A stretch of 17,024 nt of DNA from contig CAJUGD010000050.1 of assembly GCA_910586205.1 (NCBI GenBank), positions 1-17,024 of the forward strand, read 5' to 3'. This document shows, piece by piece, positions 1 to 6,780 of the stretch. Below the pieces are notes generated by a model. That model ran no database searches, was not told where the DNA came from, and saw nothing but the letters and a program-made list of their open reading frames with translations. How positions within the stretch are numbered: position 1 is the first letter of the stretch; each line of letters begins with the position of its first letter. The position numbers and the translations under genes are program-made. Origin of the DNA: an uncultured Lachnospiraceae bacterium (GTDB taxonomy: Bacteria; Bacillota; Clostridia; Lachnospirales; Lachnospiraceae).

Positions 1-446
1 TGGCAGAAATTACAAAAGAAAGTGTGGAAATGCTCTCTTTTGGAGCAGCGAAAAATGGGATTGATGTAATGTATGAAGGCGATGACAGGGCAGATATCCA
101 TATCGGAAAGGAACTTGCACAGGAGCTTACCTACAATTTGATTGAAAATGCCATCCGGTATAACAAACCGAATGGCAGCGTGACTGTAAAAGTGCAAAAA
201 AAGGGAACGCAGATTATCTTTTCGGTAGAGGATACTGGTATCGGCATTCCTCCGGAGCATCAGGAGAGAATTTTTGAACGCTTTTACCGGGTGGATAAAA
301 GCCGGTCAAAGGAACTTGGAGGCACGGGTCTTGGACTTGCAATTGTAAAACATATCTGTAATCTGACAGATGCAGACGTGAATCTGATGAGTAAGCCTGG
401 AGTCGGAACAAAGATATGGATTGTTTGGGGCAGGGGTAATGCTTAA
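1..446 (+). CDS. Sensor histidine kinase, C-terminal ATP-binding part (5' end outside window)
   Basis: The frame is open to the left edge (first full codon at base 3), so this is the end of a longer gene; an internal GTG at 24 is not a likely start. The visible 148 codons form a HATPase_c domain: N-box ELTYNLIENAIRYN, G1 box VEDTGIGIP, F-box IFERFYRVDKSRS and G2 box GGTGLGLAIVKH. This set is typical of the PhoR/VanS-like class of membrane-bound two-component kinases, which phosphorylate a partner response regulator normally encoded just upstream. The sensor, HAMP and phospho-accepting histidine regions lie outside the window, so the signal cannot be judged. The gene ends normally after the domain with no sign of truncation. 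The next coding start follows about 20 bases later but is cut short by a junction. Confidence 0.93.
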   Translation, partial: AEITKESVEMLSFGAAKNGIDVMYEGDDRADIHIGKELAQELTYNLIENAIRYNKPNGSVTVKVQKKGTQIIFSVEDTGIGIPPEHQERIFERFYRVDKSRSKELGGTGLGLAIVKHICNLTDADVNLMSKPGVGTKIWIVWGRGNA

Positions 447-464
447 AAACAGGGAGATAAAAAT

Positions 465-524
465 ATGTGGGAAAACTTATACAGATTATTCAGAAGTCCA
501 CACTTCAAGCGGCAGAAACCATAG
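465..524 (+). CDS. Short truncated ORF after the kinase gene
   Basis: A 19-codon frame begins MWENLYRLFRS, with a purine-rich ribosome binding site (AGGGAG) about 8 bases upstream and 18 bases after the kinase stop. It looks like the true start of a gene co-transcribed with the kinase, but it runs into sequence that, read on the other strand, belongs to a blaR1-like gene. The last four or five codons are probably junction-derived. The family cannot be recognised from so few residues. It could also be a chance frame. Confidence 0.3.
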   Translation: MWENLYRLFRSPHFKRQKP

Positions 525-700
525 ATTGAACTGCATCCGGCTGGTAAACTGATTTTTCAATGTTTGTTTTGCAATAAGGAGAAAACCTATAATTGTGCAA
601 AATAAAAATATTACATAGGAAAAATTGTATTCCCTGCCCTCGATATTACAGTGTTCCCATTAAAACTCATTCACATGATATCGGCGGTCAACGATGTCAC
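486..700 (-). pseudogene. Remnant of a blaR1/mecR1-like (M56 family) gene
   Basis: It lies just downstream of blaI on the same strand, where blaR1 normally sits. A good ribosome binding site (AAGGAGG) precedes a GTG at 700. The frame reads MTSLTADIM, then a TGA stop (one base from CGA), then MSFNG. A different frame at 659-486 carries a hydrophobic segment (YVIFLFCTIIGFLLIA) followed by KQTLKNQFTSRMQFNLWF. This matches the first membrane helix and following basic loop of BlaR1 proteins (S. aureus BlaR1 has ILKRYFNYMLNYKVWYL at this place). The similarity stops near 507 and the rest of the roughly 500-600 residue protein, including the zinc-protease and sensor domains, is missing. At least one stop, one frameshift and a large 3' deletion are therefore visible. 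The assignment rests on recalled family resemblance. Confidence 0.65.
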
Positions 701-809
701 TGCATCGCCTCCTTCTCCGCCTTGCTGATGAAAATTTATGCCTGATAAAGCGGGGCACGCTGTCCTGTGGAGTTTCACCAGATATAATACAGACAGCACA
801 CCAGTCTTT

Positions 810-1187
810 TCATATCTTTGAACCTTTTGAGAGAATGGAACGGAGTGTGTCAATTTCTGATTCAGTGAGTGTGTCATCTTTGATATATGCAGAAAGCATT
901 GCCATAATATCTCCGTCATAATACCGTTTAAGAAAAGAATGGCTTCTCTGTCCGATGTATTCTTTTTCTTCTATCAAGGGGGTGTAAACGAAAACCCTGC
1001 TCTGCTTTTCGTAAGAGAGTGCTCCTTTGGTTACAAGCCGCTTTATCAAGGTCTGTATTGTCTTAGGGTTCCATTTTGTGGTTTGCGTTAATTTATCAGT
1101 GATTTCATTGGTGCTGATCGGTGCGTGTTTCCATATGACTTTCATCACTTCAAATTCTGCTTCTGAAATCTGCGGTAATGTTTTCAT
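810..1187 (-). CDS. BlaI/MecI/CopY-family transcriptional repressor
   Basis: This 125-residue protein has the length and layout of penicillinase repressors. The N-terminal winged helix begins ISEAEFEVMKVIWKHAPIS and continues with the recognition segment TKWNPKTIQTLIKRLVTKGAL and the wing YEKQSRVFVYTPLI. A short C-terminal dimerisation helix region follows (about 80-125), containing the SFLKRYYDGD segment that is conserved in the family. Family members are homodimeric repressors released by proteolysis from a partner BlaR1 sensor protease. The start at 1187 is preceded by TTAGGAGAG at proper spacing. Its own promoter and a palindrome lie immediately upstream, suggesting autorepression. The partner sensor is broken downstream, so the repressor may be constitutively active or respond to another protease. 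The regulated target is not visible in the window. Confidence 0.93.
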   Translation of the reverse strand: MKTLPQISEAEFEVMKVIWKHAPISTNEITDKLTQTTKWNPKTIQTLIKRLVTKGALSYEKQSRVFVYTPLIEEKEYIGQRSHSFLKRYYDGDIMAMLSAYIKDDTLTESEIDTLRSILSKGSKI

Positions 1188-1206
1188 CTAATGCTCTCCT
1201 AAAATC

Positions 1207-1218
1207 TTACGATTGTAA
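1207..1218. promoter_or_regulatory. Candidate BlaI-type operator
   Basis: The 12-base palindrome TTACGATTGTAA (TTAC-N4-GTAA) lies between the blaI -10 box and its ribosome binding site. BlaI/MecI operators are TACA/TGTA-type dyads in the same position, so this is a plausible autoregulatory site. Only one copy is seen. Confidence 0.5.
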
Positions 1219-1221
1219 TAT

Positions 1222-1250
1222 ATTATAGTGCGAAAATGAGGAAATGTCAA
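1222..1250 (-). promoter_or_regulatory. blaI promoter
   Basis: Read on the minus strand, TTGACA (1250-1245), a 17-base spacer and TATAAT (1227-1222) form a consensus housekeeping-sigma promoter. It lies about 35 bases upstream of the blaI start codon and reads into it. Confidence 0.8.
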
Positions 1251-1324
1251 TTTTCCAATAAAGCAACTGGTATTCTCCCATATCATATAGTTGATTTTGC
1301 TCGTAATATACAGATAAATTTAAA

Positions 1325-1485
1325 GTGTGTCTGAAAATTCCTTCCCGCCAAATGCACGCCCCACTTTGCGGTATATTTGGCCCTCATTCGGTCAACGTAG
1401 CCCACTACGCCTCCCTCATTCGGGTCAAATCTCCCACAAGTTGTGACGCACATCTGACGGAAAGCAATTTTCAGACACGCTCTAG
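1325..1485. repeat. MITE-like inverted-repeat element
   Basis: A perfect 13-base inverted pair, GTGTCTGAAAATT (1327-1339) and AATTTTCAGACAC (1466-1478), bounds this element. The arms extend imperfectly to about 25 bases, including TTCCCGCCA against TGACGGAAA. Inside are a small hairpin (CGTAG-CCCA-CTACG, 1396-1409) and two copies of CCCTCATTCGG-TCAA (1381 and 1413). No protein of its own is evident; the 62-codon frame here looks fortuitous. The right end (about 1455-1483) recurs nearly identically at 13319-13347, showing a dispersed family. The size, terminal inverted repeats and lack of coding capacity suggest a miniature transposable element or an extragenic structured repeat. Confidence 0.7.
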
Positions 1486-1581
1486 GATTATGACGTGGAA
1501 TTACATATTCTGACCGCGAATTTCCAAATTAATAAATATTGCGCATTAATATGATAAAATTGTTTAATATTTCAAATATAA

Positions 1582-1609
1582 TTGAAATAAAAATCAAAAA
1601 TGATATAAT
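1582..1609 (+). promoter_or_regulatory. Promoter of the eight-gene catabolic operon
   Basis: TTGAAA (1582-1587), a 16-base spacer and TATAAT (1604-1609) form the promoter. A TG one base before the -10 box (TGATATAAT) makes an extended -10. The surrounding stretch 1510-1625 is very AT-rich, as expected of a promoter region. It predicts transcription starting near 1616 and a leader of about 100 bases before the alcohol dehydrogenase gene. Confidence 0.6.
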
Positions 1610-1626
1610 AAAGCAAATAAAATTAG

Positions 1627-1644
1627 TGCATATTTCAGTATGCA
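1627..1644. promoter_or_regulatory. Candidate operator palindrome in operon leader
   Basis: TGCATA-TTTCAG-TATGCA is an 18-base interrupted palindrome about 11 bases downstream of the predicted transcription start. A dyad at this position could be a repressor site. Nothing in the window identifies the protein, and the local AT-richness makes chance possible. Confidence 0.3.
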
Positions 1645-1714
1645 TATAAGAGGGGAAGGTGAAGAAAAATAAAAATGTCACAACAAGTTTACAGGCATAA
1701 AAAAAGGAGGGATT

Positions 1715-2866
1715 ATGAAGGACTACACATTTAAAATACCTCAGGAGATTGTATTTGGCCCTGGGGCATTGAAAAAATTGCCTGAGCTTTTAAAAAAGAT
1801 CGGTTCAGAAAAAACCATGATCCTATCCGATCATGGTCTGGAAAAGGTTGGTGTTGTTAATCAGGTGATGGATCTGGTGGAGGAGAATGGGATTACGGCT
1901 TATGCATTTCTTGACATTCAGCCAAATCCCACCATAGAGATGGTGGAGGAAGCTGCAAAAGCTTACCGAGAATCCGGTGCAGGCAGTATTGTTGCGCTGG
2001 GAGGGGGAAGCCCTATGGATGTGGCAAAGGCAGTGGGAGTATTGGCCAGATATGGAGGGAACATTCTTGACTATGAGGGAGCCCATCTGGTGCCTGGAGC
2101 CATTGAACCGGTTATAGCTGTTCCCACAACAGCGGGAACGGGAAGCGAGGTGACGGCTTTTTCTGTTATAACGGATCCGGTGCGGGATTATAAGCTGACG
2201 GTGTTCAGCTATGAGCTGATTCCCCAATATGCCCTGTTGGATCCGGAAATGATCCGGTCGGTGCCGCCTTCCATAGCCGCAGCTTGTGGGATTGATGCAT
2301 TGATTCACGGAATAGAGGCTTACTTGTCTCTGGAGGCCAGTCCGTTTTCGGATGCCATGGCGGAAAAAGCAATGGAGCTGATCGGCAAAAATATACGGGC
2401 CTATGTGGCTAATCCGAAAAATATGGAGGCAGCAGGAGCTATGATGTCAGGAAGCATGTTTGCGGGAATCGCCTTTGCCTGGGCGAGACTTGGCAATGTC
2501 CATGCCATGTCTCATCCGGTCAGCGCTTTCTTCCACGTGCCTCATGGAGTGGCAAACGGGATTTTGCTGCCAGTGGTGTTAGAATATAACGGGCTGTCTG
2601 ATCAGGGACGATATGAAAGGATTTATCATTATATCTGTCCCAATAAGGCGCCTGTGAAGGATTTCTGTCCTCAGATGTTGGTGGAAGAAATCAAGAGATT
2701 GAATCTTAGCCTGGGAATCCCAAAAGGTTTGGCAGAGGTTGGTGTGACGGAGGATAAGATCCCTCAAATGGCAGAGGATGCTATGAGGAGCGGAAATATC
2801 GGGGTGAATCCTCGTCATACAACTTTAAAGGATGTGATTTCCCTTTACCACAAGGCAATGAAATAA
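1715..2866 (+). CDS. Iron-containing (group III) alcohol dehydrogenase
   Basis: At 383 residues it has the usual length of iron-dependent alcohol dehydrogenases such as FucO, which interconvert aldehydes and alcohols with NAD(P)H in the cytoplasm. The N-terminal nucleotide-binding domain has Asp39 in SDHG (an acidic residue here favours NAD(H)), GGGSPMD at 96-102 and TTAGTGSE at 138-145. The C-terminal domain carries the four expected metal ligands: Asp194 and His198 (GIDALIH), His263 (NVHAMSH) and His277 (VPHG). The start is fixed by AAAGGAGGG seven bases upstream. It is the first gene of the operon that continues through the transporter and the meta-pathway-like enzymes. The likely job is reduction of the aldehyde released by the aldolase, regenerating NAD+ during fermentation, or oxidation of an alcohol substrate. 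The exact substrate cannot be read from the sequence. Confidence 0.95.
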   Translation: MKDYTFKIPQEIVFGPGALKKLPELLKKIGSEKTMILSDHGLEKVGVVNQVMDLVEENGITAYAFLDIQPNPTIEMVEEAAKAYRESGAGSIVALGGGSPMDVAKAVGVLARYGGNILDYEGAHLVPGAIEPVIAVPTTAGTGSEVTAFSVITDPVRDYKLTVFSYELIPQYALLDPEMIRSVPPSIAAACGIDALIHGIEAYLSLEASPFSDAMAEKAMELIGKNIRAYVANPKNMEAAGAMMSGSMFAGIAFAWARLGNVHAMSHPVSAFFHVPHGVANGILLPVVLEYNGLSDQGRYERIYHYICPNKAPVKDFCPQMLVEEIKRLNLSLGIPKGLAEVGVTEDKIPQMAEDAMRSGNIGVNPRHTTLKDVISLYHKAMK

Positions 2867-2908
2867 GATAAAGATACTTGAACAAAGTAGAAAGGAAGGT
2901 CCATAAAT

Positions 2909-3952
2909 ATGAAAAAGAAGTTGGCATTTTCTCTGGTTTTGTTAATGGGTATAAGCATTTTGTCAGGCTGTAAAAGCAGCAGTCCGGCTTCTGACAATAC
3001 CACCGCCATTTCAAATGAGGCAAAAGGAGGACAAGGCAGTTATCCCAAAGGTCCGGTTACGATTGTTGTGCCCTACGGAGCAGGGGGTGGAACGGATCTG
3101 TTCTGCCGGGTAGTGGCGGATAAGATGTCCCAGACTCTGGGGACTTCTTTTGAGGTGACGAATCTGACAGGCGGCGGCGGAACCATTGGTGCAACCGATG
3201 TGGCCAATGCCCAGCCAGACGGCTATAAACTTGGTTTTTGTATTTCAGCGCCTTTGGCAGTAATGCCTTTGTATGGAGAGACCAGCTATCAGCTTGAGGA
3301 TTGTCAGACTATATGCGGCGCATACAGCACATTGAATGTCCTGGCAGTTTCAGCGGATTCTCCGATTCAGAATGTGGAGGATCTGGTGGCTTATATTGAG
3401 GAAAATAACGGAGCTCTTTCTTACGGCGGCTCAGGAACCGGCAATATTCAGCATTTGACCATTGAGGAGTGGTTTCAGCAGGCAGGATCAGCCGACTGGA
3501 ATATGACATGTGTGGCTTACACAGACGGGGATTCGGCAGAGGCTGTGGCTTTGATGTCCGGGGAGGTTCCCTTTGCCATTATGCAGAGTCAGGGAGTAAA
3601 GTCCTATGTGGAAGACAATTCTCTCCGGGTTTTGATGGTATTTGGGGAGGATCGGCCGAAATGGATGAAAGATCAGGGGTTAGAGATTCCCACAACAAAG
3701 GATCTGGGATATTCCTGCACGATTGCACCATTAATCGGCTTTTGGGGACCAAAGGGAATCAGCCAGGAGGTGATCGATACCATCAGCAATGCTTTTTATG
3801 AGGCGACTAAGGATCCGGATACCCAGAAGGCCATTGAAAATCTGGGATTGGAATTTGATTACCGGACAGCAGAAGAATATGAAAAGGCGCTGCAGGATTT
3901 GGAACCGGTTGCAGAGGAGCTTTTAAAGCAACTGGGAATGATCAGCGGGTAA
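2909..3952 (+). CDS. TTT-family substrate-binding lipoprotein (TctC/Bug type)
   Basis: This 347-residue protein starts with a lipoprotein signal peptide (MKKK, hydrophobic core, lipobox LSGC with Cys21 as the lipidated residue) and a Ser/Asn-rich linker to about residue 45. The mature domain opens with VTIVVPYGAGGGTD (50-63), the signature of Bug/TctC solute receptors that bind small carboxylates via backbone and water contacts. Conserved segments continue with GGGGTIGATDVANAQPDGY and GSGTGNIQH. It should be anchored to the outer face of the membrane and deliver the substrate to the TctB-TctA permease encoded immediately downstream. Family ligands include citrate, dicarboxylates and aromatic acids such as terephthalate. 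The gene starts 42 bases after the alcohol dehydrogenase with the ribosome binding site AAAGGAAGG. Confidence 0.93.
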   Translation: MKKKLAFSLVLLMGISILSGCKSSSPASDNTTAISNEAKGGQGSYPKGPVTIVVPYGAGGGTDLFCRVVADKMSQTLGTSFEVTNLTGGGGTIGATDVANAQPDGYKLGFCISAPLAVMPLYGETSYQLEDCQTICGAYSTLNVLAVSADSPIQNVEDLVAYIEENNGALSYGGSGTGNIQHLTIEEWFQQAGSADWNMTCVAYTDGDSAEAVALMSGEVPFAIMQSQGVKSYVEDNSLRVLMVFGEDRPKWMKDQGLEIPTTKDLGYSCTIAPLIGFWGPKGISQEVIDTISNAFYEATKDPDTQKAIENLGLEFDYRTAEEYEKALQDLEPVAEELLKQLGMISG

Positions 3953-3965
3953 ACGGAGGCTGCTT

Positions 3966-4445
3966 ATGAGACAATATGTGAAACGAAATAGTTTTACCAT
4001 TTTTTTGGCAGTGTTTTTATCAGGACTGCTTCTTTGTATCCCGTCCCAGATCAAAGTGTCCCTGGTTTCCAAGACAACGGTGTCGCCCCGGGCATTTCCC
4101 TATGTGGCCACGATTGCAGCCCTTGGCTGCTGCCTTTTAAGTCTGGTCATGGATTTTTTTACTATGAAAAAGGAGGGAAAAGAACAGGGAGAAGAAATGG
4201 TAAAAGATGAAAACATCAGTTATCTCCGGATTGTGGCCTGTATTGCATTACTGCTTGCCTGGTATCTGGCGATGAAACCAATCGGTTTTATCATTTCCAC
4301 GGTTAGCGTGATGTTTGTTCTCAGCTATATGTTAGGCAACCGGAATAAAATCGCATTGGCAGTGTTTCCTGTTGCATTTACCTTGATTATTTATCTTGTT
4401 TTCAGCCAGTTGCTGCACGTGAATTTGCCGGAGATTTTGTTTTGA
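3966..4445 (+). CDS. tctB: TTT-family small membrane subunit (TctB type)
   Basis: This 159-residue hydrophobic protein has the size and topology of TctB, with four to five predicted membrane segments (about 10-30, 40-62, 87-105, 107-124 and 130-150) and a charged loop around residues 63-82. TctB subunits have low sequence conservation; the call rests on size, membrane pattern and its place between a TctC-like receptor and a TctA-like permease. The start follows GGAGG after 13 bases of spacing from the receptor gene. It would pair with the large subunit to form the ion-gradient-driven permease. Confidence 0.88.
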   Translation: MRQYVKRNSFTIFLAVFLSGLLLCIPSQIKVSLVSKTTVSPRAFPYVATIAALGCCLLSLVMDFFTMKKEGKEQGEEMVKDENISYLRIVACIALLLAWYLAMKPIGFIISTVSVMFVLSYMLGNRNKIALAVFPVAFTLIIYLVFSQLLHVNLPEILF

Positions 4446-4472
4446 TTGTTCTTACCAGGGAGGTGACATACA

Positions 4473-5957
4473 ATGTTTGGCTCGATTGCTGCAGGTTTTT
4501 TAAGCCTGCTGAATCTGGAAGCGATTTTTGGAATGGTGGCCGGGCTGGCAGTGGGGTTGTCCTTTGGCGCTATGCCCGGACTCAATGCCACCATTGGGAT
4601 CACTCTTTTGCTTCCTGTAACCTTTAGCTTAAGTCCCGGACCAGCTATGTTGATGCTGATTGGCGTCTATTGTGGCGCCACCTTTGCCGGGTCTATATCT
4701 GCAATTTTGATTAAAACACCAGGAACAGCAGCGGCTTCTGCAACCGTACTGGAGGGATATCCCATGACCCTTCAGGGAAAGGCGCCGGTGGCTTTAAGCA
4801 TTGCCCTGAGAGGTTCTGTGATCGGAGGCGTTTTCAGTGGCTTGTGTCTTTTGTTTCTGGCACCGCAGGTGGCAAAGCTTGCCCTCAAATTCGGTGCGCC
4901 GGATTATTTTATGCTGGCAGTGTTTGGCCTTACCATCATTGCCAGCGTGTCCAGCCAGCATCTCCTTAAGGGAATTGCCATGGCTGCTATGGGGCTTTTG
5001 GCTACCTGTATCGGGATTGATCCCCTTCAGGGAACCTACCGCTTAACCTTTGGGTCAGAGATTCTGGCCAGAGGGGTGGATCTGGTTCCGGCTCTGATCG
5101 GTCTGTTTGCTGTCAGCGAATTGCTGAACCAGTGTGAAAAAAAGGTGATGTTTATGACCCGTCCGCCACAGGTGAAAATGGGACATGAGCATGGGTGGAG
5201 AGACATGATGAAGTATAAATGGTTAATGCTCCGGTCCTCCATTATTGGTGTTATTGTAGGCGCCTGTCCGGGCACCGGGGCGGCCATTGCAGCATTTCTG
5301 TCTTACGGAACAGCAAAGTCCACTTCCAAGGAGCCGGAAAAGTATGAGCATGGTTCGGAGGAGGGGCTTTGTGCCTCTGAGACTGCAAACAATGCAGTGA
5401 CAGGTGCCACCCTGATTCCCATGCTGACATTGGGTGTGCCAGGTGACTCGGTGACAGCGGTCCTTATGGGGGCTCTGACGATTCAGGGACTGAGCCCGGG
5501 CAGCCAGTTGTTTGTAAAGTATGCAGATATGACCTATGGAGTTTTAGTTGGATTTATCGTGATTCAGATCCTGATGTTTTTCCTGGGAAAGCTTGCTATC
5601 AAGACGTTTTCTCATCTGACTAAGATTCCTTATTATATTTTGCTTCCCATGGTTATGGGCTTTTGTGTGGTGGGAGCTTATGCCTGCAGCAATAATACAA
5701 CGGATATTCTTATTGCCATTGTCTTTGGCGTGATCGGATATCTGGCTCCCAAATTTAATTTTCCCACCACGCCGATGCTGATAGGAATTGTTCTTGGAAA
5801 CCTGGCAGAACAGAATCTTGGGCGCACGCTCAGTGTCTACGGCACACCGGCTATTTTGGTGCAGCGGCCGATTTCCCTGTTCTTTCTGGTGCTCAGCATG
5901 ATCTCTGTGGGAGTGGTGCTGATCGGTAAAATTCGTGGAAAAAAGGTGGAGGTATAG
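4473..5957 (+). CDS. tctA: TTT-family large permease subunit (TctA type)
   Basis: At 494 residues it matches the usual TctA length of about 500, with roughly a dozen membrane helices. The N-terminal conserved stretch FGAMPGLNATIGITLLLPVT (about 31-50) and the repeated one later (IIGVIVGACPGTGAAIAAFLSY) are the paired signatures of TctA proteins. The motif NNAVTGATLIPMLTLGVPGD is also characteristic. It forms the translocation path for the carboxylate captured by the lipoprotein receptor, powered by a proton or sodium gradient. The start is set by GGGAGGTG about nine bases upstream. The downstream enzyme gene starts four bases after its stop, so transport and catabolism are tightly coupled in expression. 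Confidence 0.96.
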   Translation: MFGSIAAGFLSLLNLEAIFGMVAGLAVGLSFGAMPGLNATIGITLLLPVTFSLSPGPAMLMLIGVYCGATFAGSISAILIKTPGTAAASATVLEGYPMTLQGKAPVALSIALRGSVIGGVFSGLCLLFLAPQVAKLALKFGAPDYFMLAVFGLTIIASVSSQHLLKGIAMAAMGLLATCIGIDPLQGTYRLTFGSEILARGVDLVPALIGLFAVSELLNQCEKKVMFMTRPPQVKMGHEHGWRDMMKYKWLMLRSSIIGVIVGACPGTGAAIAAFLSYGTAKSTSKEPEKYEHGSEEGLCASETANNAVTGATLIPMLTLGVPGDSVTAVLMGALTIQGLSPGSQLFVKYADMTYGVLVGFIVIQILMFFLGKLAIKTFSHLTKIPYYILLPMVMGFCVVGAYACSNNTTDILIAIVFGVIGYLAPKFNFPTTPMLIGIVLGNLAEQNLGRTLSVYGTPAILVQRPISLFFLVLSMISVGVVLIGKIRGKKVEV

Positions 5958-5961
5958 TTAA

Positions 5962-6750
5962 TTGAGACAGGAAGATATTGTTCGGATGGGAGAGGCATTG
6001 TTTCATGCCAGTGTTACACATGAGCAGATTGACCCTCCCAGTGTGAATTTTCCGGAGATTGATTATGAAGATGCATATGCGATCCAGAAGGTGTTGGTGG
6101 AGCGTATGCAGCAGAGTGGAATGACCCTGTCAGGGAAAAAGGTTGGGCTTACCAGCAAATCCATGAGACAGGCGGCAAATATCTATGAGCCGGATTATGG
6201 TTATACCTTTGCGGAATACTGTTTTCCCAATGGAAGTCAGATTTGCTTAAGCCGGTTTATAGCTCCTCGTATTGAGTGTGAGCTGGCATTTAAGCTGAAA
6301 GCGGATCTGGACAAGCCGGATGTCACCTTAGAAGATGTGCTTAAGGCTACGGAGTATGTGGTTCCCTGTATGGAAATCTGTGATTTTAGGATTTTCCGTG
6401 ACAAGGTACAGCGCCTGATAAAAGATAGTATTGCAGACAATGCTGCTTTTGGCGGGTATGTGCTGGGGGATGTGCCCATTTATCCGGAGCAGGTGGATCT
6501 GTCACTGATTCCCTATGCTTTTGAGGTGAATAACCGTCAGGCTGAGGTATCCTGCGGAGCTGCTGTGTATGATGACCCGGCCTTGTCTGTGGTATGGCTG
6601 GCAAACACATTTTACAGGCTACATACACCGCTGAAAAAAGGAGAGATTGTTTTGTCCGGATCAGCAGTTGCATCTGTGAAGGTAAATTCCGGCGATCATT
6701 TCCGCTGCCGGTTTGGCCGGTTTGGGGAAGTGGAATGTGGGTTTGTCTAA
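5962..6750 (+). CDS. 2-keto-4-pentenoate hydratase / 4-oxalocrotonate decarboxylase family enzyme (copy 1)
   Basis: This 262-residue protein belongs to the MhpD/XylI branch of the fumarylacetoacetate-hydrolase fold. The divalent metal ligands are in place: Glu105 and Glu107 (IECELAF) and Glu138 (PCMEICD), matching E106/E108/E139 of MhpD. Further signatures are Lys59-Lys60 in GKKVGLTS and SIADNAAFGGYVLGD at 156-170. Members hydrate 2-hydroxypenta-2,4-dienoate to 4-hydroxy-2-oxopentanoate or decarboxylate 2-oxohex-3-enedioate; the two activities are hard to tell apart by eye. The ADNAA motif leans to hydratase. Translation appears to start at TTG (5962), with GGAGG nine bases upstream inside the tctA end; the next ATG (residue 9) has no comparable site. 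A divergent paralogue follows 30 bases later. Confidence 0.9.
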   Translation: MRQEDIVRMGEALFHASVTHEQIDPPSVNFPEIDYEDAYAIQKVLVERMQQSGMTLSGKKVGLTSKSMRQAANIYEPDYGYTFAEYCFPNGSQICLSRFIAPRIECELAFKLKADLDKPDVTLEDVLKATEYVVPCMEICDFRIFRDKVQRLIKDSIADNAAFGGYVLGDVPIYPEQVDLSLIPYAFEVNNRQAEVSCGAAVYDDPALSVVWLANTFYRLHTPLKKGEIVLSGSAVASVKVNSGDHFRCRFGRFGEVECGFV

Positions 6751-6780
6751 GCAGATGGGAAAGGAGAAAGGAAAGTAGCT

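Noticed and set aside
1325..1513. 62-codon protein frame in the intergenic region
   Set aside because: It is composed of the inverted-repeat element, has no ribosome binding site and no recognisable domain.
1675..1734. A 19-codon leader peptide (MSQQVYRHKKRR...) overlapping the alcohol dehydrogenase start
   Set aside because: Its only upstream purine-rich site is about 16 bases away, and the frame reads through the ribosome binding site of the real gene; no attenuation-like codon run is seen.
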